Source of the DNA: JBCDJI01 sp964351865
Lineage (GTDB): Bacteria > Verrucomicrobiota > Verrucomicrobiia > Methylacidiphilales > JBCBYL01
DNA length: 64,000 nucleotides
Direction: 5' to 3'
Assembly: GCA_964351865.1 (NCBI GenBank)
Contig: CAYGPJ010000018.1
Coordinates: 11,216 to 75,215, forward strand
In this document: positions 27,178-36,049 of the stretch, in pieces
Layout of the letters: every line of letters starts with the position of its first letter
How positions within the stretch are numbered: the first letter of the stretch is position 1
Translations under genes and position numbers: made by a program
The notes under the pieces: generated by a model
The model's input: the letters and a program-made list of their open reading frames with translations, nothing else
Told to the model about the DNA's origin: nothing
The model's database searches: none

Positions 27178-27209
27178 AAAACCCGACCTGAAGAGGTCGG
27201 GTTTTTTTG
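27178..27209 (+). terminator. Rho-independent terminator after rplS
   Basis: A perfect 9-bp stem, ACCCGACCT (27181-27189) with AGGTCGGGT (27194-27202), closed by a GAAG loop and followed by a run of T. It sits 18 bases after the rplS stop and ends the ffh-rpsP-khpA-trmD-rplS transcript. Confidence 0.93.
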
Positions 27210-27311
27210 TTTCAGCGTCAGGACTGATATAAAATTTCTGATGTCTGACCATGCTATTTATTCCGCGAGTGACGTGCTAGAGCACGTATCATTTAATCTA
27301 CCGCTTGGTTT

Positions 27312-27405
27312 GGTGAGGCGCGGTAAGAAATCTTTCAGATATTCTCACCCTACAGCGGAAAAATGTAGGGTGAGAATGTCGTAGACTTCTTGCCGACGCA
27401 TCACC
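27312..27405. repeat. imperfect palindromic intergenic repeat
   Basis: About 94 bases that fold back on themselves. GGTGAGGCG at the left pairs imperfectly with CGCATCACC at the right, and ATTCTCACCCTACA pairs with TGTAGGGTGAGAAT around an AT-rich loop. It lies in the 341-base gap between the rplS terminator and the next gene. The CCCTACA/TGTAGGG core recalls the element at 22148-22276. Nothing else is recognisable in this gap. Confidence 0.6.
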
Positions 27406-27503
27406 TAAACTTGCGGCAAATAAATTGAGATAGGCTCTAGTAGTCTATGTCACAAGATATGACGACTTGTTAACAGCGGTCATTTAGCTAATTCACTTAC
27501 ATA

Positions 27504-29357
27504 ATGATATCGAAATCACTAGCCTCCCTTTTTTTTGCATTCGCTCTTTTACTTTCTTGTGTGGCAAATGCTCAGGAAAAGGGTTTAAGCGAAGGGCAGA
27601 TAAGTTCGGGAACGGATCAGGAAGTTTACAACTATTTTATTCGCAAGGTTGCTATCTCCTCTGATGAATATGAGGCACTCAGCGCTAAAAAACAGTTTCC
27701 ACTGGCGGATTTAGTGGGTTGTCTGTGGGCATATGCTATTTACGTGGATCCGCTCCGAAAAGATGACCTGATTGCAGCAGCTTTAGCGCAAGGTTATTAC
27801 GATGCTTTGCTTTACCTCGGAGACCTGGGGGATACCAGAATCGCCAAAAGACTTCAGGATCAGTATACGGATTTTCAGATTCATCCTGCTAAGCTCGCCA
27901 AATGGATTGAACTGAATCAGGACAAGACTTGGTTTGATATGAAGCAACGAAAATTTACGAATCGGGTCAGGACGATTAGTTACGATGATATTTCGCAAAT
28001 GCCCCGTGAACAATTGCCGGATAAAATTACTTTAGTGAAAACCGTTGATGTTAAAGTGACGCTGCCGGGCGGGGCGGGATCGGCTGAGGTGAAACAGCCT
28101 GCCGGAACTCAAGTGACTCTGGAAAGGGTTGAACAACAAACGGCCTTTGTCAAGGGGGTGGCTTCATTTGAGCTACCACTAGATGAGACAGATATTCTGG
28201 ATTTACTCCAACAAGCAAAGCCTTATCGGAAGTTAGCCAATAAGCAGTCTTCCGAAGTCGTCTCGGCTGTGATTCCTAAACAGGTTGCTCCTTCAACCTC
28301 CAGGAGGCCTGCGGTTGCTGCTCCCGTGATCGCTCATGCGGTCATCGTTCCCGGCGCCGTCAGTAGTCAACTGGACTCAGGAATTCCTTTGCAGTATTTC
28401 TCTAATGCAGAGGTGGATGAGAAGGATTTCAGAAAGGTTTACAAAGGACTGGAGGATCTTTTGCAGGGAACCGAACCCCATTTCGTGGCATTAGCGGTAT
28501 TGAATATTGAAAATGGGGCCTACATCGAAATGACCTACGGATGGAATACGGAAGAGCGAAAGGTGCCGGCAGCCGCAGGCGGTATCGTTCCCCTGGTTAA
28601 AATGACTCAGTTGATTACGGCCGCGTTGGTACAAGACCATGCTGACATTGGAAGAATTGAATTAAAAGATGAGTATATGGAGGTCATTGGGGATCAACTC
28701 ATGGGTTCAGTAGTAGGTGACAAAACACGCAGAATGATCAAAGATGTTACACTTTGGGAACTGATCGATTTACAATATCAGATCGGGAGTGATAATTTTT
28801 GGGATTCGACTGATTTCAGCATAATCCGGAATCCCATGGAGGTATTGCGATTAGCTTGTTTTGATGAAACTTCCAAAACGAAAACAATCAAAAGTCATTC
28901 AAGGATCAGCAGCATCATTTTGGGCGAGGTGATTAAGATTCTTTCCGGCCAGTCCTATCTGAAAGAGGTGCAAAAGCTTTTGCCCGAAGCGGTTTCAATC
29001 AGAGAGGGAAGTACCGCTAGCCCGGTCTGTGAAGATTTTTTAAGCAACATGAAGGTTTCTCCTGAAATAATCGAGGCTGATGCGGGAGTGGCACTGACGA
29101 TGAAGAAATTTCTGGAATTTTATCAGAATAGAAACTTCTATGGTAAGTTCATAAACGAGCAGGAACAAGCGGGGTATTCATTTTACCGTTACCGAAAATT
29201 AGAGCAGTGGAATACCGGAATGAAACGTTCTCCGCAAGGAGTGCTGACGTTGATCATTCTGGCAGGTGATGATGACTATTTAGATCAAGAGTACCAAGAA
29301 ATTCTCGATCAGATGATAGAACTTGGAGGAGATTCCAAGCCGAGAGGGCGTAAGTAA
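27504..29357 (+). CDS. exported protein with degenerate serine beta-lactamase-like domain
   Basis: A 617-residue protein with a signal peptide (LASLFFAFALLLSCVANAQ). Residues about 160-240 may be a beta-rich domain. Residues about 320-610 follow the layout of class C beta-lactamase/penicillin-binding folds. IVPLVKMTQLITAALVQ stands where SxxK is expected, VTLWELIDL matches the usual TIRHLLTH helix, and HSRISSIILGEVIKILSGQSY matches the YSN-LG-GQSY block. The nucleophile Ser is Pro363 (Lys366 is kept) and the Tyr and Asn of YxN are His465 and Arg467. It is therefore probably a non-catalytic relative. Alignment is by eye. No partner gene is evident. Confidence 0.65.
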   Translation: MISKSLASLFFAFALLLSCVANAQEKGLSEGQISSGTDQEVYNYFIRKVAISSDEYEALSAKKQFPLADLVGCLWAYAIYVDPLRKDDLIAAALAQGYYDALLYLGDLGDTRIAKRLQDQYTDFQIHPAKLAKWIELNQDKTWFDMKQRKFTNRVRTISYDDISQMPREQLPDKITLVKTVDVKVTLPGGAGSAEVKQPAGTQVTLERVEQQTAFVKGVASFELPLDETDILDLLQQAKPYRKLANKQSSEVVSAVIPKQVAPSTSRRPAVAAPVIAHAVIVPGAVSSQLDSGIPLQYFSNAEVDEKDFRKVYKGLEDLLQGTEPHFVALAVLNIENGAYIEMTYGWNTEERKVPAAAGGIVPLVKMTQLITAALVQDHADIGRIELKDEYMEVIGDQLMGSVVGDKTRRMIKDVTLWELIDLQYQIGSDNFWDSTDFSIIRNPMEVLRLACFDETSKTKTIKSHSRISSIILGEVIKILSGQSYLKEVQKLLPEAVSIREGSTASPVCEDFLSNMKVSPEIIEADAGVALTMKKFLEFYQNRNFYGKFINEQEQAGYSFYRYRKLEQWNTGMKRSPQGVLTLIILAGDDDYLDQEYQEILDQMIELGGDSKPRGRK

Positions 29358-29400
29358 TCATGGGTTTTGCTGATACTGAATTGATCGTTGATAAACATTT

Positions 29401-30021
29401 ATGCCTGATTGGAGTATAGAAGATGAAGCTACTACCAGAGGCTTTGTTCGCATCGCCGGGGTGGACGAAGCGGGCCGTGGGCCCTGGGCTGGTTCGGTGG
29501 TGGCTGCCGCCGTGGTGGTGCCGCTCGCGGCCAGGAGGGCTTTTCCGGCAGGAATCAATGATTCTAAAAAAATGAAACCCGCCGCGCGGGCCGAGTTGTA
29601 TCAGCGCTTGAAAAACAGCCCGCTATGGGATTCCGGTATTGGCGAGGCGAGTGTGGCGGAGATTGATCAATTCAATATTCTCCAGGCCACGTTTCTAGCC
29701 ATGCAGCGTGCCGTTCAGGCGCTTGCTGAATGCCCGGACTATCTGCTGATAGATGGTAAACTGATGCCAGCCTTTGCGGAGCATGGGCATGCGGTAGTGA
29801 AGGGGGATAGTAAATCGTTAAGCATTGCAGCCGCCTCCATTCTTGCCAAAGAACATCGGGATCTCATGATGGTTGAGGCAGAAGCCAGCTATCCGGGTTA
29901 TGGGTTCGCCAAACACAAAGGCTATGGAACGAAGCAACACCAACAAGCACTCGCCAGTCTCGGAGTTTGTCCGCTCCATCGTCGGACCTTTGCGCCGATT
30001 CGCCAATTACTGGAAACGTAA
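29401..30021 (+). CDS. rnhB: ribonuclease HII
   Basis: Cleaves the RNA strand of RNA/DNA hybrids and removes misincorporated ribonucleotides. The active-site block is IAGVDEAGRGPWAGSVVAAA with the Asp-Glu pair. YLLIDGKLMPAF (third Asp), VKGDSKSLSIAAASILAKEHRD and YPGYGFAKHKGYGTKQH complete the family pattern. At 206 residues the length is normal. The ATG is 44 bases after the beta-lactamase-like gene, and its 3' end overlaps the yraN frame. Confidence 0.97.
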   Translation: MPDWSIEDEATTRGFVRIAGVDEAGRGPWAGSVVAAAVVVPLAARRAFPAGINDSKKMKPAARAELYQRLKNSPLWDSGIGEASVAEIDQFNILQATFLAMQRAVQALAECPDYLLIDGKLMPAFAEHGHAVVKGDSKSLSIAAASILAKEHRDLMMVEAEASYPGYGFAKHKGYGTKQHQQALASLGVCPLHRRTFAPIRQLLET

Positions 30022-30388
30022 GTCGCCGCTGACTCACCGGCGCGGTGTAACGGGAGAAAATGCTGCTGCCGACTATCTGAAAAACAAAGGCCTGAAAATT
30101 CTGTTGAGAAACGTCAGAGTGGGGCCGGGTGAGGTGGATATCGTCTGTCGGCAAGGAGAGACGTTGGTGATGGTCGAGGTGAAAGCCCGGCAAGAAGATG
30201 CCTTGGAACGCGCCTCTGAGGCGGTGGATAAACGAAAGCGCCGACTGCTGAATCAATGTGCCGATGCATATCTGAAAGAATTGGGGAATCCGGAAATCAA
30301 CGTTCGTTTCGATATTGTGGAAGTGATGCTTGAAGACGATGTGGTCACTGATATCAAATGGCTGCCCGCCGCTTTCGGGGCGGAGTGA
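29924..30388 (+). CDS. yraN: YraN/UPF0102 family protein
   Basis: A small nuclease-like fold protein of unknown role. The family pattern RRGVTGENAAADYLKNKGLKILLRNVRVGPGEVDIVC (in parts) and VMVEVKARQ (a D-ExK nuclease-type motif) are seen, and the C-terminus INVRFDIVEVM fits. The start is uncertain: an ATG at 29924 is used here, while a TTG at 29990 would give the more usual 132 residues with no loss of domain. Both starts lie inside the 3' end of rnhB, with which it is very often paired. Confidence 0.87.
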   Translation: MERSNTNKHSPVSEFVRSIVGPLRRFANYWKRKSPLTHRRGVTGENAAADYLKNKGLKILLRNVRVGPGEVDIVCRQGETLVMVEVKARQEDALERASEAVDKRKRRLLNQCADAYLKELGNPEINVRFDIVEVMLEDDVVTDIKWLPAAFGAE

Positions 30389-30567
30389 GGCAGGTAACGG
30401 CCATTTTCAAAAGGTCTTTTTATACTCAATTTTAGGTAAAAACTCGCTATCTGGCGAATCATGATCAGCGAAAAATTGTGAGTTATTGTTGCACTATTTT
30501 TAAATTCCTCTAGCTCAGATGATTCAAGAATTTAACTGAATACCTATACAAGTAAGGAAATATAAGA

Positions 30568-32652
30568 ATGAGTGATCTCTCCAAGTATCGTAACATCGGG
30601 ATTTTCGCGCACGTGGATGCCGGAAAAACCACGACCACTGAGCGTATTTTAAAATTAACCGGTAAAATCCATAAAATCGGTGAAGTGCACGATGGTGCGG
30701 CAACGACCGATTTCATGGAGCAGGAACAGGAGCGTGGGATTACCATTCAGTCGGCTGCGACGACTTGTTTCTGGAACGATCACCGTTTCAATATTATTGA
30801 TACTCCGGGTCACGTGGATTTCACCATTGAAGTGTATCGTTCCCTGAAAGTACTCGACGGCGGCGTTGGGGTATTTTGCGGATCCGGCGGTGTTGAGCCT
30901 CAATCCGAAACCAACTGGCGTTATGCGAATGACTCTGAAGTGGCACGTATTATCTATGTCAACAAACTGGATCGTGTGGGAGCCGACTTCTACAGCGTAG
31001 TCAAACAAGTGAAAACTATTCTGGGAGCCACTCCGCTGGTGATGGTGCTGCCGATCGGTACGGAAAGTGAATTTAAAGGGATTGTTGATTTGCTGACCCG
31101 TAAATCATGGATATGGGATGAGTCTGGAGATCCGATGAATTACACCATTGGTGACGTTCCGGAAGACATGAAGGACAAGGTAGAAGAGTACCGTCAGGCC
31201 TTGATTGAAACTGCCGTTGAGCAGGATGATGCGGCGATGGAAATGTATCTGGACGGTAAGGAGCCGGACATTGACACTATCAAGAAGTGCATCCGTAAAG
31301 GGACCATCGCACTGGATTTCTTCCCGACTTTCTGTGGTTCGTCATTCAAGAACAAGGGAGTGCAGAATGTTCTCGATGGTGTAGTGGATTACCTGCCTTG
31401 TCCGACGGAAGTGAAGCCACAACCGGAAGTGGATTTGGAAGGGAACGAAACCGGAGAATTTGCCGTTGTTGATGCCTCGGCACCACTGCGTGCGCTGGCT
31501 TTCAAAATCATGGACGACAAGTTCGGTGCGCTGACGTTTACCCGCCTTTACTCCGGCACGATCAACAAGGGAGATACTGTTCTCAATACCTTTACTGGTA
31601 AGACTGAACGTATCGGTCGACTGGTTGAAATGCACGCCGATGAGCGTAAAGAAATCGATAGTGCACAAGCGGGTGACATCGTCGCACTGGTAGGTCTGAA
31701 GAGCATTCAGACCGGACACACATTGTGTGATCCTAAAAATCCGGCTACGCTGGAACCTATGGTCTTCCCGGATCCGGTGATTTCTATTGCCGTGGCACCT
31801 GTCGACAAAGCAAATGCGGAACGTCTCGGTACCGCCTTGGGCAAAATGATTCAGGAAGATCCTTCGTTCCGGGTGGAAACCGATCAGGACAGTGGTGAAA
31901 CCATCCTGATGGGAATGGGTGAACTCCACCTTGATATCAAGGTGGATATCCTCAAGCGCACTCACAAAGTGGAAGTGCAAGTCGGTAAACCTCAGGTGGC
32001 TTACCGTGAAAGCATTACACAGGTCACGAATGATTCCTACACCCACAAGAAGCAGTCCGGTGGGTCAGGACAGTTCGCGAAGATCGACTACAGCATCGAA
32101 CCGGGTGAACCGGGTGAAGGCTTCACCTTCGAATCCAAGGTGACTGGCGGTAACGTTCCTCGTGAATTCTGGGCCTCGGTTCAGAAGGGCTTTAAGTTAA
32201 GCTGTGAAAAAGGCGTGTTGGCCGGCTATCCGCTGGTGGACATGAAAGTAACCCTGCTGGATGGTGGATTCCACCCGGTGGATTCCTCTGCTGTTGCGTT
32301 CGAAATCGCTGCTAAATCAGCCTATCGTCAAACCTTACCAAAGGCAGGACCACAGATCCTCGAGCCTATGATGAAACTGGATGTCTTTACTCCAGAAGAT
32401 AACCTGGGCGACGTAATCGGTGATTTGAACCGTCGTCGTGGCATGATCATTGCGCAGGAACCGAATGCCACTGGCGTCAGGATCAAAGCACAGGCACCGC
32501 TGAGCGACATGTTCGGATACATCGGTGATTTGCGATCGATTACTTCCGGTCGTGGTCAGTTCTCAATGGAATTTGACCACTATGCTCCATGTCCTCGTAA
32601 CGTGGCCGAACAGGTGATCGCCGAGGCGAAAGAGCGCAACGAGAAGAAATAA
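30568..32652 (+). CDS. fusA: translation elongation factor G, EF-G2-like
   Basis: Ribosomal translocase GTPase, 694 residues. G1 is AHVDAGKTTTTER, switch I/G2 FMEQEQERGITIQSAATT, G3 DTPGHVDF and G4 VNKLDRVGAD. Domain IV has the YTHKKQSGGSGQF region and domain V ends near GYIGDLRSITSGRGQFSMEF. Canonical EF-G has NKMD, and ETVWRQA where this has ETNWRYANDSEVARI. The style resembles the second EF-G (EF-G2) of some gammaproteobacteria, from memory. It stands alone rather than in an rpsL-rpsG-fusA-tuf operon, so a second EF-G may exist elsewhere. Confidence 0.93.
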   Translation: MSDLSKYRNIGIFAHVDAGKTTTTERILKLTGKIHKIGEVHDGAATTDFMEQEQERGITIQSAATTCFWNDHRFNIIDTPGHVDFTIEVYRSLKVLDGGVGVFCGSGGVEPQSETNWRYANDSEVARIIYVNKLDRVGADFYSVVKQVKTILGATPLVMVLPIGTESEFKGIVDLLTRKSWIWDESGDPMNYTIGDVPEDMKDKVEEYRQALIETAVEQDDAAMEMYLDGKEPDIDTIKKCIRKGTIALDFFPTFCGSSFKNKGVQNVLDGVVDYLPCPTEVKPQPEVDLEGNETGEFAVVDASAPLRALAFKIMDDKFGALTFTRLYSGTINKGDTVLNTFTGKTERIGRLVEMHADERKEIDSAQAGDIVALVGLKSIQTGHTLCDPKNPATLEPMVFPDPVISIAVAPVDKANAERLGTALGKMIQEDPSFRVETDQDSGETILMGMGELHLDIKVDILKRTHKVEVQVGKPQVAYRESITQVTNDSYTHKKQSGGSGQFAKIDYSIEPGEPGEGFTFESKVTGGNVPREFWASVQKGFKLSCEKGVLAGYPLVDMKVTLLDGGFHPVDSSAVAFEIAAKSAYRQTLPKAGPQILEPMMKLDVFTPEDNLGDVIGDLNRRRGMIIAQEPNATGVRIKAQAPLSDMFGYIGDLRSITSGRGQFSMEFDHYAPCPRNVAEQVIAEAKERNEKK

Positions 32653-32761
32653 TCTCCGCTTTTCCAACTGGAGGGTTCCGGCAGGCATTTATATGGCCTG
32701 CTGGGATCCATAGGCTGGTTGCACTTTTAACCGCAACCGTTATGCTCAGTTCTACATTGAC

Positions 32762-34261
32762 GTGAAACGCTCCCTTGCCATCACCATACTTTTTGTAGGT
32801 CTGAACCTCATGATTTTCTGGATCACATCCATGGACGTGGGCACCAAGGAAGTATTGACCCTATCGGATCAGGAAAATGTTCTGGAGGAAGAGCAGCCTG
32901 CCTCCGCGATTATTCCGGAAGAGACGCAGCGTCCTGCTCGATCATTATTACTGACTACTCCAAACGAACAGTCAGAAAGGGCAGTCGATGAAATCCAGCT
33001 TGCAGCATCTAAGGCCATCCCCTCACTGGTGACGGTTCAGATTCTCTGGAAAGATTCGGTTGGTTTGTGGCAACAAGAACAGGTCAATGCCGTGTGTATG
33101 GATGGGGATGGACTCTATGCCACCTCATGGGTGAAAATTTCCAGAGGAGAAGTCTTCCGGATTCAACATCAGGACGGATCCCTTTCTGAGTGTGTGCTCG
33201 ACAGTTTTGACCCGGCTACCGGCGTTGCTTTGTTGAAATCGAGTGATCCGGAAATGAGCAAGCCTGCTATTTTTGCGAACGGATTATCCGAGCCGTTCGG
33301 TAGTCCTCTCTTGTTCATCTGGCTTGATGAGCTCAATAGCCCGCAAGCGATCAGAGGATACTTAAGCGGGGTGACCTACGATACGCTTCCCGGCTTTACT
33401 CAGGTGGTATCAGGTTACCTGCAGCCGGATCTCCGGGTTTCGTCGCAACAGGAAGGAGGATTGCTGATCGACCTACAGGGCAGGTTGATCGGCTTGCTGT
33501 TAGGAGCCTCGGATGAGAGCAGTTTCACCCCCATGTTGTCGGCCGAAGATCTGATCCATGCTTGCCGGCAGTTGAAGCAATTGGGATATGTGTCACGCAG
33601 CGATTTTGGGCTGCATACCCAACGTCTGACTCCCGCCATCAGGACCGGATTCGGATGGCCTGAAGATCTGACAGGTATCCTCGTGACCCGCGTGCGCGAG
33701 CAGACCCCGGCTGCTCAGGCTGGAATTGAGGCGGGCGATTTGATTGTAGAACTGAACGGGCGCAAAGTGAGTGCCCCCGGGTTCTTTCAATCGGTCATTT
33801 CTCGCTGGCCTGAAAATAAGATCCTGACTCTCGGCATTCAGCGAGGTGAGGTGACTCAGCAGATTGAACTGATCGGAGTGAGTGTGCCTGAGGTCGATCC
33901 GTCGATTTTGGAGGCCGAGGCGGTAGAGTCCACCGCAAAGGCTGGCTCTGAACCTGCCGCTGCCAGTCCCGCTCTCAAGGCGGATCTGACAGAGACGATG
34001 TTATTTGGTGAAAAAATGAAGCGACTGGTAGTCGAGCAAGTGGATCCGAGTCGGTTAATCTTCTCACCTGACGTGGTGCGCGGTGATGTGATTGTGAATA
34101 TCATAGAAGAGAAGCCGGAGAGTTCGGAGGAGACTGAGACACCTTCACTGACCACCGAGATCCTGCTGGAGCGAATCGGGAACTCTGAGCAACTGGTCTT
34201 GCAGTGCTATCGCAACGGAGAAGTGTTTTGGAGTTCGGTCAGATCAACTTCTCGTCAGTAA
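32762..34261 (+). CDS. membrane-anchored HtrA/DegP-like PDZ protein lacking the catalytic triad
   Basis: A 499-residue protein with an N-terminal membrane anchor (ITILFVGLNLMIFWI), a trypsin-like domain (about 75-290) and a PDZ domain (GILVTRVREQTPAAQAGIEAGDLIVELNGRKV, in parts). The three protease motifs are recognisable but changed. The His position reads ATSWVK with Trp123, the Asp position reads DPATGVALLK with Gly154, and the Ser position reads QQEGGLLIDL with Glu231. It is therefore probably a regulatory or scaffold protein, not a protease. The start is GTG, 110 bases after fusA. It converges on the GspF-like gene with a 7-base overlap. Confidence 0.72.
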   Translation: MKRSLAITILFVGLNLMIFWITSMDVGTKEVLTLSDQENVLEEEQPASAIIPEETQRPARSLLLTTPNEQSERAVDEIQLAASKAIPSLVTVQILWKDSVGLWQQEQVNAVCMDGDGLYATSWVKISRGEVFRIQHQDGSLSECVLDSFDPATGVALLKSSDPEMSKPAIFANGLSEPFGSPLLFIWLDELNSPQAIRGYLSGVTYDTLPGFTQVVSGYLQPDLRVSSQQEGGLLIDLQGRLIGLLLGASDESSFTPMLSAEDLIHACRQLKQLGYVSRSDFGLHTQRLTPAIRTGFGWPEDLTGILVTRVREQTPAAQAGIEAGDLIVELNGRKVSAPGFFQSVISRWPENKILTLGIQRGEVTQQIELIGVSVPEVDPSILEAEAVESTAKAGSEPAAASPALKADLTETMLFGEKMKRLVVEQVDPSRLIFSPDVVRGDVIVNIIEEKPESSEETETPSLTTEILLERIGNSEQLVLQCYRNGEVFWSSVRSTSRQ

Positions 34262-35226
34262 GCCAATAGTTCATACAGTTGGTAATAAATCGGCCCCATG
34301 ATGCTGAGAACGGCCAGCAGAACACCACCAATACATAGAAAATAGGCGCCAACTGTCAGCGCCACAGAAAGAATCTGTAATTTTTGGCGGGCCGTTTCCC
34401 ATGACTGGCCAGCAAGACGTGCCAGCGTCTGGTCCAGGGTTCCGGTTATTTCACCCGTCGATAGGATGTCCATATCCTGGGCCGTAAAAAAATCAAATTG
34501 TTTCAGGGTGGTCGTTAAATCGTTCCCTTGCAGGAAGGCAGATTGGTTTTCCTCTGATTGAATTTGTAGTAAGCGGGAGTCCGAAGCGGCTGCGGCTGAG
34601 CTTACCGCATCTTCCCAGCGCAGGGATGCCTGGCAAAGAGCGCTCAGGGCCTGATAAAAACGTGCGGCCCGGGCGGCGCGTATTGAAGGGCCGAGTAGGG
34701 GGACGTTCAGTGTTAGTGATTCCATGCCCGCTTGAGCCTGCAAGGAACGCTGCCCCGCAAGGTGTAGCAGCCACCAGATCAAAAGCGGCAGGTAAATGAT
34801 GCCGAGCAAGGTTCCCGTCCAGAGCAGCGCAAATCCTCCACCATGATTCATCCATAGGGGAATGGCGGGAAGCAACGCCGTCAGGTGCAACAGCACCACC
34901 GGGTATAACATGCGCATCGCCATGCGTCGTTTCCATTGAATCCGAGTTTCCAGTTCTTCAACGAGATAATGCAACATTTGGTCTACCGTGCCGGAGGTTT
35001 CACCTGCCTCAATCATTTGGATCATCCACGGAGCAACCGGAACGGAGACGGTTGCCAGTGCCGCTGATAATGGCTGACCTGATTCGAGCTTTTCCGCTAA
35101 TTGCTGCCAGGTAACCCTCAGCGAGGTGGAACTATTCTCGCTAAGTCGACGGCAGCCGGGTGCCAGTGGCAGACCGGCTTTCACCAGCGCGAGCAGGTTC
35201 CTGAACACCATGATCAAGTCAGACAT
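34255..35226 (-). CDS. GspF/PilC-like type II secretion platform protein
   Basis: A 323-residue inner-membrane protein with two T2SSF repeats. The first has KAGLPLAPGCRRL, GQPLSAALATV and IEAGETSGTVDQMLHYL, and the second has RAARFYQALSALCQASLRWEDAV and STGEITGTLDQTL. Membrane helices lie near residues 110-165 and at the C-terminus. It resembles GspF more than TadB/TadC. No GspE, pilin or GspG gene is adjacent, so its partners must be elsewhere in the genome. Confidence 0.82.
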   Translation of the reverse strand: MSDLIMVFRNLLALVKAGLPLAPGCRRLSENSSTSLRVTWQQLAEKLESGQPLSAALATVSVPVAPWMIQMIEAGETSGTVDQMLHYLVEELETRIQWKRRMAMRMLYPVVLLHLTALLPAIPLWMNHGGGFALLWTGTLLGIIYLPLLIWWLLHLAGQRSLQAQAGMESLTLNVPLLGPSIRAARAARFYQALSALCQASLRWEDAVSSAAAASDSRLLQIQSEENQSAFLQGNDLTTTLKQFDFFTAQDMDILSTGEITGTLDQTLARLAGQSWETARQKLQILSVALTVGAYFLCIGGVLLAVLSIMGPIYYQLYELLAY

Positions 35227-35332
35227 GGGATCACTATGACAGAGTTTCGGTCGAAACCACTTCTATTATTGCCATAAAGTTTAATAGCTTGCAGTTGTCA
35301 ATTTAGCGAATTACCGATAAGGTGGTTGGCAG

Positions 35333-36022
35333 ATGGCAGGTTTCCCACATATTGCGGTTGTAGATGATGAAGAGGCTATTGTAGATATTCTCAGCTATTC
35401 GCTTAAAAAGAAATTCCCAGATGCTTCGATCATCGGTTTCAGTCGTGCCAATGAGGCATGGGATTGGTTGGGTGCCAATCAGGTTGATGTGCTACTGACT
35501 GACCTGAACATGCCGGACATTAATGGTAAAGAGATTGTCTCCATGATGGAAAAAACCGCTCCAGATACGCCAGTCATTGTCATTTCAGGCGCCGTCACTT
35601 TGCCTGAGCTACAGGAAATGGAGTCCGAATTTAAAAATGTGACTGTTTTTGCGAAACCGCTACTCACGCGCGAACTGATTGCTGGAATAGAAGAACAGAT
35701 CAGTAAAAGTTATGCCGCTTCAGAAGACCGGTTGAAGTCCTTGAATTTACTGCATTTGTTACAGGTGCTTCACCTCCAGCATAAATCGGTTCAGGTCAAT
35801 GTACAGCACGCCAGTGGGGCGGGGGGAGTGGTGCTTAAAAATGGTGAACCGGTCTTTATTGAGTTTGATGGGGATTCCTCTGAGCGTGCCTTTTTTAAGA
35901 TGCTGGCACTGGATAGCCCTGAAATTCTAGTCGAAGCCACTCATTATGCTGAGGCGAGTCAGATGGAAAAATCATTTTCTCAACTGATTTCTGAGCACTC
36001 TAAATTACGCGAAAAAGCGTAG
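35333..36022 (+). CDS. response regulator with C-terminal DUF4388 (PATAN-like) domain
   Basis: A 229-residue two-domain protein. The receiver has Asp11-Asp12, phosphoacceptor Asp57 (LLTDLNMPDINGKE), a Ser in VIVISGAV and Lys in VFAKPLL. The C-terminal part (LKSLNLLHLLQVLHLQHKS, ASGAGGVVLKNGEPVFIEFDGD) matches the DUF4388 pattern found in PatA-like signalling proteins of gliding and predatory bacteria. There is no DNA-binding domain, so it probably acts by protein contact. No sensor kinase is adjacent. It is followed after 27 bases by the next gene. Confidence 0.82.
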   Translation: MAGFPHIAVVDDEEAIVDILSYSLKKKFPDASIIGFSRANEAWDWLGANQVDVLLTDLNMPDINGKEIVSMMEKTAPDTPVIVISGAVTLPELQEMESEFKNVTVFAKPLLTRELIAGIEEQISKSYAASEDRLKSLNLLHLLQVLHLQHKSVQVNVQHASGAGGVVLKNGEPVFIEFDGDSSERAFFKMLALDSPEILVEATHYAEASQMEKSFSQLISEHSKLREKA

Positions 36023-36049
36023 CCTCGAGTTCCTTTCACCTTGCTCGTC

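Noticed and set aside
32653..32761. Terminator after fusA
   Set aside because: Two short inverted repeats (GCAGGC...GCCTGC and GGTTGC...GCAACC) are present but neither is followed by a T run.
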